A stretch of 6,766 nt of DNA. Origin: DATKIY01 sp035543875 (lineage in GTDB: Bacteria; Actinomycetota; Actinomycetes; JAHEKZ01). The translations under genes were made by a program, and so were the position numbers. The stretch spans positions 1-6,766 of the forward strand of contig DATKIY010000070.1 of the NCBI GenBank assembly GCA_035543875.1. The letters are read 5' to 3'. Under the pieces are notes generated by a model that was not told where the DNA came from, did no database searches, and saw nothing but the letters and a program-made list of their open reading frames with translations. Positions 1 to 6,665 of the stretch are shown here, piece after piece (the first letter of the stretch is position 1; the number at the start of each line of letters is the position of its first letter).

Positions 1-1919
1 TCGCGAGCACGCGTAATACCCACATACGCAAGGCGCCGCTCCTCCTCCAGCTCGGTCGTGTTCCCCAACGACCGCATGTGAGGGAAGACCCCGTCTTCGA
101 GTCCGGTAAGGAAGACCACCGGAAACTCCAACCCCTTCGCCGTGTGAAGCGTCATCAGCGTGACCACACCACCAGCTTCGTCAGCATCGGGAATCTGGTC
201 AGAGTCGGCGACCAAGGAAACTTGTTCGAGGAACTCGGCTAAACCACCACCAGGGCTGGCGTCTTCGTACTCGCGTGCCACAGCCTCCAGCTCGCGCAGG
301 TTCTCGATGCGTGACTCATCCTGTGGGTCGTTCGACGCCTGGAGCTCCTTTAAGTACCCGGTCTGCTCGAGCACCGCCTCAAGCAAGGTGGCTGCTCCAG
401 TTCCTGCCTCGACGAGGGTTTGCAATCCTTCGATCAACCGCAGAAAAGACTCAATGGCATGGACTGAACGCGCTTGCAGCGTCGGCACCTCCGCCACTCG
501 ACGCAAGGCGCTGACAAACGTAATGCGTTCACGCTCGGCAAACGTTTCAACTGCCAGTTCGGCCTTGTCGCCGATGCCACGGCGAGGGGTATTCAGAATT
601 CGTCGCAGGGAAACAACGTCTTCTGGATTGGCCAGCACCCGCAGATAAGCCAAGGCGTCACGGACTTCTCGACGCTCATAGAAGCGAACGCCGCCAACAA
701 CCTTGTACGGCAACCCAACGCGAATGAATACCTCTTCAAAAACACGCGACTGCGCATTGGTGCGATAGAACACAGCCACATCTTTAGGTTGGGCGTGACC
801 AGCATCAGCGAGCTCGTCAACCGTCTGAGCCACAAAGGACGCTTCATCGTGTTCGTTGTCTGCGACGTAGCCAACCAGCGGCCAACCAGAACCGGCGTCG
901 CTCCACAGATTCTTTGGCTTGCGGTTGAGGTTCTTGCTGATGACTGAGTTCGCGGCCGAAAGGATGTTCTGACTCGAGCGGTAGTTCTGTTCGAGCAGGA
1001 TCGTCCTGGCGTCTGGATAGTCCTTCTCAAACTGCAGGATGTTTCGGATCGTTGCCCCGCGGAAGGCATAGATGCTCTGGTCGGCATCACCCACCACACA
1101 CAGTTCACCTGGCGGAACATCACCACCTGGCTCACCTACCAGTTCACGGACCAACGCGTACTGGGCGTGGTTGGTGTCCTGGTACTCATCGACCAAGACA
1201 TGGCGGAACCTTCGACGGTAGTGCTCAGCGACGTCGGGGAAGGCTTGGAGCAAGTTCACTGCCGTCATGATGAGATCGTCAAAGTCGAACGCGTTGGCCT
1301 CGCGTAGTCGACGTTGATACAACTGGTAAGCCTCAGCCAACATCTCTTCAGTGTGGTTAGCCGCTCGACCGCGGTATGTCTCCCAGTCGACAAGCTCGTT
1401 CTTGAGGTTGCTGACCTGGATGCTGAACGAGCGAGGCGGATACCGTTTGGGATCGAGGTCGAGGTCGCGGCAGACCATCGTCATCAACCGCTGTGAATCC
1501 GCCTGGTCGTAGATCGAGAATGACGACGACACTCCAAGACGTTTGTGTTCGGCTCGCAGTATGCGGACACACGCCGAGTGGAAGGTGGACACCCACATCG
1601 CCTTCGCCCGTGGACCGACCAGGGCCGAAACGCGCTCCTTCATTTCGCCGGCGGCTTTGTTGGTGAAGGTAATCGCGAGGATATGACCCGGTTGGGCGCC
1701 TCTGGCCGCGAGCAAATGCGCTATTCGATGGGTCAGAACGCGTGTCTTGCCGGACCCGGCGCCAGCGACGATGAGTAGCGGCGATCCCTCATGAACAACG
1801 GCGGCGCGCTGTTGATCGTTAAGACCCTCGAGCAGCGCCCTGGTATCGATGGCCGGCGCGCGCACCGGTGCTGGCTCGCTCGGAGCAAACCCAGGGAGGT
1901 CGTCGAAGAGGGAGGTCAC
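1..1919 (-). CDS. pcrA: ATP-dependent DNA helicase PcrA/UvrD (superfamily 1A), C-terminus cut off by the window edge
   Basis: A 3'-5' superfamily 1 helicase that unwinds DNA in the cytoplasm during repair and replication-conflict resolution. The minus strand is open for 639 codons from a GTG and shows nearly all helicase motifs in order: Q motif (LNDQQRAAV, residues 33-41), Walker A GAGSGKT (53-59), motif Ia TFTNKAAGEM (84-93), STFHS (111-115), Walker B DEYQD (244-248), motif III GDADQSIYAFRGA (277-289), QNYR (311-314), motif V TLHTAKGLEF (590-599) and motif VI VGITRAR (633-639). Actinobacterial homologues are about 770 residues, so roughly 130 residues lie beyond base 1. GTG at 1919 is chosen because an in-frame TAG lies four codons upstream and the resulting N-terminus (TSLFDDLP) is typical of actinobacterial PcrA. 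No good Shine-Dalgarno is seen. It starts 30 bases after the peptidase gene's stop, so co-transcription is likely. The family is certain; the symbol pcrA versus uvrD1 is a naming choice. Confidence 0.95.
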   Translation of the reverse strand, partial: MTSLFDDLPGFAPSEPAPVRAPAIDTRALLEGLNDQQRAAVVHEGSPLLIVAGAGSGKTRVLTHRIAHLLAARGAQPGHILAITFTNKAAGEMKERVSALVGPRAKAMWVSTFHSACVRILRAEHKRLGVSSSFSIYDQADSQRLMTMVCRDLDLDPKRYPPRSFSIQVSNLKNELVDWETYRGRAANHTEEMLAEAYQLYQRRLREANAFDFDDLIMTAVNLLQAFPDVAEHYRRRFRHVLVDEYQDTNHAQYALVRELVGEPGGDVPPGELCVVGDADQSIYAFRGATIRNILQFEKDYPDARTILLEQNYRSSQNILSAANSVISKNLNRKPKNLWSDAGSGWPLVGYVADNEHDEASFVAQTVDELADAGHAQPKDVAVFYRTNAQSRVFEEVFIRVGLPYKVVGGVRFYERREVRDALAYLRVLANPEDVVSLRRILNTPRRGIGDKAELAVETFAERERITFVSALRRVAEVPTLQARSVHAIESFLRLIEGLQTLVEAGTGAATLLEAVLEQTGYLKELQASNDPQDESRIENLRELEAVAREYEDASPGGGLAEFLEQVSLVADSDQIPDADEAGGVVTLMTLHTAKGLEFPVVFLTGLEDGVFPHMRSLGNTTELEEERRLAYVGITRAR

Positions 1920-1949
1920 CGCCTGAGTCTAGAAGCGACGACCGACTCT

Positions 1950-3749
1950 CTAGCGGAAGGCCCCGAGGACAGTGACGCGGACATCCATGCCGATACCACT
2001 GGCATTTCGGACGCGCACGTGGCCACGCTTACTCACAGCGGCCACGACCGTGCTTGTGACGATTTCGCCTCGACTCACGCTCATGTCTACAGCGTGCGGA
2101 GTGGCGGTTCCCGGTCGCCAAAACGATAGTTCGGTTGGCGTCTTTGGTTTCCGCGCCGTGACCTGCAGCAACACCGCTGAGGTGCCTCGAGCAACCGCGT
2201 CGGCGACGGAGAAGGTCTTCGACTTTCCAGAGCCTAGGAAGGACAAGCCAAGATCAGCAGCAGTGTCGACGACGGTTTTGGGGCTCCGGCGGGCTGCGTA
2301 CCCACGACCACCAGGAAGCGACGCCGACTCGTAGGCGCCCGACACGTCGATGTCGAAAGTACGCCGAGACTCACCAACGTTTTCGACGACGAGCGAGCCG
2401 TCGTGGCTGAGCGGCACCACGGTCTGGACCGTCTGCTGGCCTGGGCCGTACGAGAAAAGCGGCAGCCTGGGCCGGTCTGAACCCGCCTGGTAGGCGAACA
2501 CTTTGCCGCTCCCGTCCCCAGGGTCGACCGTCACCGAGACCACGGCGGCAGTCGAGCTGGGATCGGTTCCCGCCTTGCCCGCGATCTGGGCCTTGAACCG
2601 TCCGGCCCGCCCGATCGCGACGTTTGGATAGAGCCTCGCGGGCGCCACGGGGTCGAACTGGTTACCCCCGCCTGGTGCGATCGCGCGACGAACCGAAAGC
2701 GGTGCTGCTGGATCGACGTAGTACCCGACCACGCTCGCCGAAAGGTCGGTCGCTCCGACATTAGAGAGGAAACTGACCTTTCCGTTGGCACCGACGGGAA
2801 GCACAAGCAACGAAGCACTGGTCTTGTTTTGCGCAGTAGAGATCCGTCGGACCTTGGGAATCTCCCCACCAGCCGGACCAGCTCTGAGGTAGGAATCCCA
2901 GTTCGGATGACGCATGGAAACCTGAAGCGCAACCGCAGCGACACCTTCGCTCGGAACATCACCCTTGCCGGTCACGTCGACGTCGAGCCGATGTGACGTG
3001 TACGCACTTGACGCAAAGAGCCTGCAACTCTTGCCATTCACCATGCCGACGCCCAGCTCGGTCGAAGCGACTCGGGTTGCGTCAACCGGGACGTAACGCA
3101 TGGGGTCAGTGACGACCTTGGGTGCTGGTTGCGTGAGCGACTCGTTGACGCAGGGTGCAGCGAGCGCGTTCCCCGTCCAAAACGAGGTCCGCCCCGACGA
3201 ACCGTCAAAGCTGAGACTGAAGTGGATGTGATCGGTGTGCGGATTGGTACCGGTGTAGTCGCCCCAACCCGGATTGCCGTACGCCCGCCAAATCCGGTGA
3301 TTGAAAATGATGTACATGATGCCAAGACGCCGAGCCATCGCGTTCTTGTTGCCGTAGCTGTCGGTGGCCAACAACCAATGCAAGAACGCATCCGCTTTGG
3401 CCTTCTCAGTCGAGTTCGATACGTCGATCATCCAGTCAACTGCGCGACCGTCGTTGTGCTCGGAAGTCGTGTAGCACGCGTTTCGTGAGATTCCGATGGA
3501 TTCGTCCGAGCCGTACGTCTGTCGAATCAATCCAGCAAGTTTGGTCGCCCCCGGTCGGTCGACCGGGTCGCAGATCGTGTTGGGCTCGTAAGCGGCATAG
3601 CCCTCGATTGCCTTACCGAACTTCGGAGTGTCAGGGACGCGTGGTGCGGCTTGCGCCGGCGTGGCCAACAGCAGCGGCACAAGGCTCAGCACCAATGCCA
3701 GCAGAATGGTCACTGCGGGCAAACGGCGGCTTATGAGATCGCGTGGCAT
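1950..3749 (-). CDS. secreted M15-like zinc peptidase with three C-terminal beta-rich repeats
   Basis: A 599-residue exported protein, probably a peptidoglycan-acting or cell-surface peptidase. Residues 1-34 form a signal peptide: RR near the N-terminus, a hydrophobic core at about 11-30, and a likely cut after AQA (32-34). Residues 36-195 resemble the ARB-07466-like/M15 D-Ala-D-Ala peptidase fold. SEHNDGRAVDW supplies the H-x6-D pair (H98, D105), and HTDHIHFS supplies D173 and H176. By analogy with VanX and phage L-alanyl-D-glutamate endopeptidases, H98, D105 and H176 would bind zinc and D173 would be the general base. C60 and C92 could form a disulfide. Residues 216-599 hold three diverged repeats ending in V-x-G-Y/A-Y/F-like strands. 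Start is ATG, with AGGAA just upstream (3757-3753). The substrate is not readable from sequence; the repeats may anchor to the wall or bind sugars (inference). The domain call is good, the exact function uncertain. Confidence 0.85.
   Translation of the reverse strand: MPRDLISRRLPAVTILLALVLSLVPLLLATPAQAAPRVPDTPKFGKAIEGYAAYEPNTICDPVDRPGATKLAGLIRQTYGSDESIGISRNACYTTSEHNDGRAVDWMIDVSNSTEKAKADAFLHWLLATDSYGNKNAMARRLGIMYIIFNHRIWRAYGNPGWGDYTGTNPHTDHIHFSLSFDGSSGRTSFWTGNALAAPCVNESLTQPAPKVVTDPMRYVPVDATRVASTELGVGMVNGKSCRLFASSAYTSHRLDVDVTGKGDVPSEGVAAVALQVSMRHPNWDSYLRAGPAGGEIPKVRRISTAQNKTSASLLVLPVGANGKVSFLSNVGATDLSASVVGYYVDPAAPLSVRRAIAPGGGNQFDPVAPARLYPNVAIGRAGRFKAQIAGKAGTDPSSTAAVVSVTVDPGDGSGKVFAYQAGSDRPRLPLFSYGPGQQTVQTVVPLSHDGSLVVENVGESRRTFDIDVSGAYESASLPGGRGYAARRSPKTVVDTAADLGLSFLGSGKSKTFSVADAVARGTSAVLLQVTARKPKTPTELSFWRPGTATPHAVDMSVSRGEIVTSTVVAAVSKRGHVRVRNASGIGMDVRVTVLGAFR
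1953..3104 (-). repeat. three degenerate protein repeats in the C-terminal half of the secreted peptidase
   Basis: Three units of about 110-130 residues are visible by eye: residues 216-348 (bases 3104-2706), 363-476 (2663-2322) and 491-599 (2279-1953). Each has a middle strand of the type AAVALQV / AAVVSVTV / SAVLLQVTA. Each then has a short loop, a strand ending in a V-rich segment (LLVLPVGANGKVSF, TVVPLSHDGSLVVENVG, TVVAAVSKRGHVRVRNASG), and a terminal strand SVVGYYV, DVSGAY or TVLGAF. The pattern resembles beta-rich C-terminal repeats common in secreted actinobacterial proteins. DNA-level identity between units is low, so these are old duplications rather than recent ones. Confidence 0.55.
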
Positions 3750-3895
3750 ATGTTCCTGACTCGGCCGTGGTGGTGCGGCGCTGTAGGTCCCTGCCTACCA
3801 TGGCGCCTACGGGATCACCCGTTCGGAGCACTACCGATGCGCTAAGCCGGGCGAGTGGTCAACTTTTACACGACTCCTGCGGAGGAAGGTTCACT
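3750..3895. promoter_or_regulatory. divergent spacer between the secreted peptidase and PIG-L deacetylase genes
   Basis: This 146-base spacer must carry the promoters of both flanking genes. On the minus strand, TTGACC (3862-3857) is a fair -35 element for the peptidase, but no good TANNNT hexamer lies 16-19 bases downstream, so the assignment is weak. There is a short perfect inverted repeat GTAGG-TCCCTG-CCTAC (3783-3798), with a further CCTAC at 3806-3810. The PIG-L reading frame stays open back to 3743, but this stretch has no PIG-L-like residues and is treated as non-coding. Confidence 0.4.
3881..3889 (+). promoter_or_regulatory. strong ribosome binding site deciding the PIG-L start
   Basis: GGAGGAAGG lies six bases before GTG 3896. 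It is the best Shine-Dalgarno sequence seen in the window and picks this GTG over the in-frame upstream start at 3743 and the in-frame ATG at 3908. Confidence 0.8.
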
Positions 3896-4624
3896 GTGGC
3901 CGAGCCCATGCCCGACGACCAGGTCGAGCGCATATTGATCGTCACCGCGCACCCTGACGACGTGGACTTCGGTACATCCGCCAGTGTCGCCACTTGGACC
4001 GCAAAGGGGATCGACGTCACCTACTGCATCGTCACGGACGGCGACGCAGGTGGTTTCGACCCAGCAGTACCTCGAAGTGAGATTCCCAGAATTCGTCGCG
4101 AGGAGCAGACCGCCGCAGCGAAAGTGTGCGGCGTCGACGATGTCCGATTTCTCGGCTACAAAGACGGTGAGCTGACGGTCACCCACGAGCTTCGCCGTGA
4201 TATCAGTCGGGTCATCCGTCAGGTCAAGCCACAGCGAATGGTGATCCAATCACCGGAGCGCAACTGGGAGCGCATCTACGCCTCCCATCCCGACCATCTA
4301 GCAGCTGGCGACGCCGCCATCCAGGCGGTTTACCCCGACGCGCGAAACCCTTACGCGCACCCGTCGCTGCTCAGGGACGAAAAGCTCGAAGCCTGGACGG
4401 TGGGCGAAGTGTGGATCGGCGGGGGTCCCGCGCCTGACCACTACGTCGACGTCACGGACACAATCGACTACAAACTGGCCGCGCTCGCTGCACACGAGTC
4501 GCAGACTGCTCACATGGAGGACCTCGAGGGCATGATTCGCTCCTGGCACGCCCTCAACGCGGAGCGAATGGGACTTCCCGAGGGTCGGCTTGCCGAGATC
4601 TTCCAGGTGGTTAACACAGCCTAG
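3896..4624 (+). CDS. PIG-L family zinc-dependent deacetylase (LmbE-like)
   Basis: A 242-residue cytoplasmic protein of the GlcNAc-PI de-N-acetylase family, which removes acetyl groups from N-acetylglucosamine-type substrates; MshB and Mca of mycothiol metabolism belong to it. The N-terminal motif TAHPDDVDFG (17-26) supplies H19, base D21 and zinc ligand D22. The second motif SHPDH (130-134) supplies H131 and ligand H134. RREEQTAAA (68-76) and PDHYVDVTD (180-188) also match the family. No signal peptide or membrane segment is present. The GTG start follows a strong GGAGGAAGG; extending to 3743 would add 51 residues unlike the family. The stop overlaps that of the convergent response regulator by four bases. 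MshB and Mca are usually longer, so this is more likely one of the many actinobacterial PIG-L paralogues of unassigned substrate. Family certain, substrate unknown. Confidence 0.92.
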   Translation: MAEPMPDDQVERILIVTAHPDDVDFGTSASVATWTAKGIDVTYCIVTDGDAGGFDPAVPRSEIPRIRREEQTAAAKVCGVDDVRFLGYKDGELTVTHELRRDISRVIRQVKPQRMVIQSPERNWERIYASHPDHLAAGDAAIQAVYPDARNPYAHPSLLRDEKLEAWTVGEVWIGGGPAPDHYVDVTDTIDYKLAALAAHESQTAHMEDLEGMIRSWHALNAERMGLPEGRLAEIFQVVNTA

Positions 4625-5265
4625 AGAAGGCGTCGGTCACTAGCCCACCGCGCCAACTCGTTTCGGTTCGACAGCTGTAGCTTTCGTAGCACGCTTGAAA
4701 CGTGCGTCTCGATTGTCTTCACCGACAGATACAGCTCCTTGGCCACTTCTTTGTATGTGTAGCCCCGAGCGATCAAGCGCATCACTTCGCGCTCTCGCGG
4801 CGATAGTCGATCCAACTCCTCGTCGACGACGGGTACATCCGCACTTCCAGCAAACGCGTCAAGTACAAACCCCGCAAGGCGAGGAGAGAACACGGCGTCG
4901 CCGTCGGCGACTCTTCGGATGGCAGCGGCTAGCTCAACTCCGCTAATGGATTTCGTCACGTAGCCGCGAGCTCCGGCTCGGATAGTCGCTATGACATCTT
5001 CGGCGGCATCAGAAACCGAAAGCGCCAGAAACTTCGTGTCGGGTACTCGGGACGCACACTGTCGAAGGACTTCACGTCCATCGCCACCTGGCAAATGAAC
5101 ATCGAGCAGCACCACGTCTGGTCGAAGTTCGAGGATCACCTTCACGGCCTGGTCAACGTCCTCAGCTTCGCCGACGACTGAGACAAGGTCCCCGAGTTCA
5201 GCTCGGACTCCCGACCGAAACATGCGGTGGTCGTCGACAAGCACGACCGACGGTTGAGCTTTCAT
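4621..5265 (-). CDS. LuxR/NarL-family response regulator
   Basis: A 214-residue transcription factor, the likely output of the histidine kinase encoded just upstream. The receiver domain (about 5-125) has the acidic pair D11/D12 in LVDDHRMF, phospho-acceptor D55 in VVLLDVHLPG, the conserved S83 in LALSVSD and K105 in GYVTKS. The C-terminal helix-turn-helix (about 154-214) begins LSPREREVMRLIARGYTYKEVA and contains LSVKTIETHVSSVLRKL, a typical NarL/LuxR recognition region. ATG 5265 is preferred: GGA sits seven bases upstream and it leaves seven residues before the first strand, normal for the family. A longer form from GTG 5307 (228 residues) is possible but lacks a clear ribosome site. The gap to the kinase stop is 67 bases (25 for the longer form), fitting an operon. 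Its end overlaps the PIG-L stop. Confidence 0.93.
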   Translation of the reverse strand: MKAQPSVVLVDDHRMFRSGVRAELGDLVSVVGEAEDVDQAVKVILELRPDVVLLDVHLPGGDGREVLRQCASRVPDTKFLALSVSDAAEDVIATIRAGARGYVTKSISGVELAAAIRRVADGDAVFSPRLAGFVLDAFAGSADVPVVDEELDRLSPREREVMRLIARGYTYKEVAKELYLSVKTIETHVSSVLRKLQLSNRNELARWASDRRLL

Positions 5266-5332
5266 GGACTCGTCCACTGTCACTGCTTTCTGGGTTGCTC
5301 GATCCACGATGATTTCAACGCTGGTGCTGATT

Positions 5333-6523
5333 TCAAATCTGGTACTGCATCCTCAGCTCGACGGAGGTACCTACGCCGTCAAGCGGCCGGACAACCGCTT
5401 GTCCACCATTTCGATCCATCCGTCCAATGATGGAGTCGCGCACGCCGCGTCGGTCGTCTGGCACAGCAGACAGATCGAATCCCGGTCCCCGATCGCGCAC
5501 ATAGACCGTAACTTCATCATCTGCTACCTCGGCGTAAACGGTGACAGGCGCCGTTTCACCGCCGTACTTAACCGCGTTCAAGGTTGCCTCACGGGTCGCG
5601 GCAGCCAGCGCCGCCAACCGCTCGTCCAGCGGAGCGTCTCCTACGCAGACCAGTTCGATCGTGACGCCGCGTTCGTCCTCAATCTCAGCCACGGCACTTT
5701 CCAGTGCCCCTCGAAGAGTCGCGTTGGAGTCTGGAACCGGTTCGTACAGCCAGTGGCGCAGGTCGCGTTCCTGCGCTCGGGCCAGTCGTGAAACAACGCC
5801 CGGATCAGCTGAGTTCCGTTGGATAAGCGTGAGCGTTTGCAGTACCGAGTCATGCACATGAGCGGCGATCTCGGCACGTTCCTCGCTCCGAATTCGCGCC
5901 CGACGCTCCTCATCTCGGTCGCGCCACAACCCCAACGCCCACGGAGCGAGCAAGAGAGCGAGTCCGATCGAAACAACCAACCCGGCCACAAGGACGCGTC
6001 CCACATCGACCAGTGATCCGCGCGACGCCAAGAACGCGGCAACGCCGACCAGCACCAACAGCGCGCCCACTAGTGCCTGCGCCCAGCCATAGCGTCGACC
6101 GCCTGCAACACCTGTTGCTCGTTGGGTAAGCCGCTGACGTTGTTCCTCATCACTGCGCAGCCAAAGCAGTCCGGCACCGACGACCACGAGGACGAGCGGA
6201 GTCGCAGAACCGGGAACAACATCAAACAGCTGCAACAGCACGACGGTGCCAACGGCGATGGCGCCAATGCTGAGCAGCAACGACGAGGATCCCGTCGACC
6301 GGCCTGGAGCTTGGTCCGACGATGCCACTGGCACAAAGATCCAAAGTGCGCCGTAGAGCATCACTCCGGCACCACCTGCAAAACACAAGGCGATGAACGC
6401 AACTCGAACCCACACGACGTCAACGCGCAGGTGCTCGGCCAAGCCCTTAGCGACGCCAGCAATCACGCGGCCACTGTCGGCTCGGTACAGCTTGGGCGCC
6501 GCGCTGTCGGCGTGGGAAGTCAC
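5333..6523 (-). CDS. PspC-domain sensor histidine kinase (HisKA_3/NarX-like)
   Basis: A 396-residue membrane sensor kinase. Residues about 11-66 are a PspC domain (LYRADSGRVIAGVAKGLAEHL, then a transmembrane helix ending in WIFVPV). Further hydrophobic segments lie near 81-100, 108-122, 148-166 and 175-199, giving about five membrane passes with the catalytic part cytoplasmic. The dimerisation/phosphotransfer helix contains EIAAHVHDSVLQTL, with H224 the likely phosphorylated histidine. The HATPase_c domain shows the N box EATLNAVKYGG (N316), G1 box VRDRGPGFD (D344) and GVGTSVEL near the C-terminus. The G2 region reads RGVRDSIIGRM (359-369). GTG 6523 is the most upstream start, as an in-frame TGA lies four codons before it; no Shine-Dalgarno is evident. 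It precedes its probable partner regulator and faces a second PspC gene. PspC links it to envelope stress by family knowledge; the signal is unknown. Confidence 0.93.
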   Translation of the reverse strand: MTSHADSAAPKLYRADSGRVIAGVAKGLAEHLRVDVVWVRVAFIALCFAGGAGVMLYGALWIFVPVASSDQAPGRSTGSSSLLLSIGAIAVGTVVLLQLFDVVPGSATPLVLVVVGAGLLWLRSDEEQRQRLTQRATGVAGGRRYGWAQALVGALLVLVGVAAFLASRGSLVDVGRVLVAGLVVSIGLALLLAPWALGLWRDRDEERRARIRSEERAEIAAHVHDSVLQTLTLIQRNSADPGVVSRLARAQERDLRHWLYEPVPDSNATLRGALESAVAEIEDERGVTIELVCVGDAPLDERLAALAAATREATLNAVKYGGETAPVTVYAEVADDEVTVYVRDRGPGFDLSAVPDDRRGVRDSIIGRMDRNGGQAVVRPLDGVGTSVELRMQYQI

Positions 6524-6542
6524 ACTGAATAGTCACATGAAG

Positions 6543-6576
6543 TGCCATTGGCAGTCATCGGATGCTGCCCCGGGCA
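6543..6576. repeat. two TGCC-N3-GGCA inverted repeats, 23 bases centre to centre
   Basis: TGCCATTGGCA (6543-6553) and TGCCCCGGGCA (6566-6576) share the four-base arms and 11-base length. The first ends 20 bases before the kinase start codon. Their spacing is near two helical turns, as expected for tandem binding of a dimeric regulator. Function is inferred only. Confidence 0.5.
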
Positions 6577-6589
6577 CGCCCCCGACACA

Positions 6590-6619
6590 TCAGGCGCCTG
6601 ACTCAGGGTTGGATCAGGG
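6590..6619. repeat. 12-base perfect palindrome followed by two TCAGGG direct repeats
   Basis: TCAGGCGCCTGA (6590-6601) is a perfect palindrome. TCAGG recurs at 6603 and 6614, in both cases as TCAGGG. CCTGA-C-TCAGG (6597-6607) is itself an inverted pair with a one-base centre. The cluster ends 46 bases before the PspC start codon and may be an operator. Confidence 0.5.
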
Positions 6620-6665
6620 ACTTTTCCGATACCGCCACGGTGTGAGATCGGCTTGGCTATGCAAC

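Larger units (their letters stand above)
6524..6665. promoter_or_regulatory. divergent spacer between two PspC-domain genes, rich in palindromes
   Basis: This 142-base region must hold promoters for the kinase operon (leftward) and the PspC gene (rightward). It contains two TGCC-N3-GGCA palindromes (6543-6553 and 6566-6576) and a perfect 12-base palindrome (6590-6601) followed by two TCAGGG repeats (6603-6608, 6614-6619). No confident -10/-35 pair can be assigned in either direction. A weak candidate for the kinase (CTGCCA, 17 bases, TATTCA on the minus strand) would start transcription inside the GTG start codon, so it is not accepted. Confidence 0.5.

Noticed and set aside
160..947. Open frames on the plus strand opposite the helicase, 160-648 and 474-947
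   Set aside because: They lie antisense to an intact PcrA frame with all helicase motifs, are rich in Arg/Ser or low-complexity composition, and match no family I recognise.
3755..3762. CCTGACTC shared with 6597-6604, as a common operator
   Set aside because: Only eight bases match, and the copy at 3755 overlaps the peptidase's ribosome site, so chance is the simpler reading.
3896..4624. Assignment of the PIG-L gene as mshB or mca of mycothiol metabolism
   Set aside because: The catalytic motifs fit the whole family, the protein is shorter than those enzymes usually are, and no other mycothiol gene is nearby.
5264..5791. Plus-strand 175-codon open frame opposite the histidine kinase
   Set aside because: It is antisense to the HATPase domain and shows no recognisable motif; the kinase frame explains the region fully.
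6590..6601. 12-base palindrome as a transcription terminator
   Set aside because: It lies between two divergent starts, has no loop or following T run, and no gene ends there.
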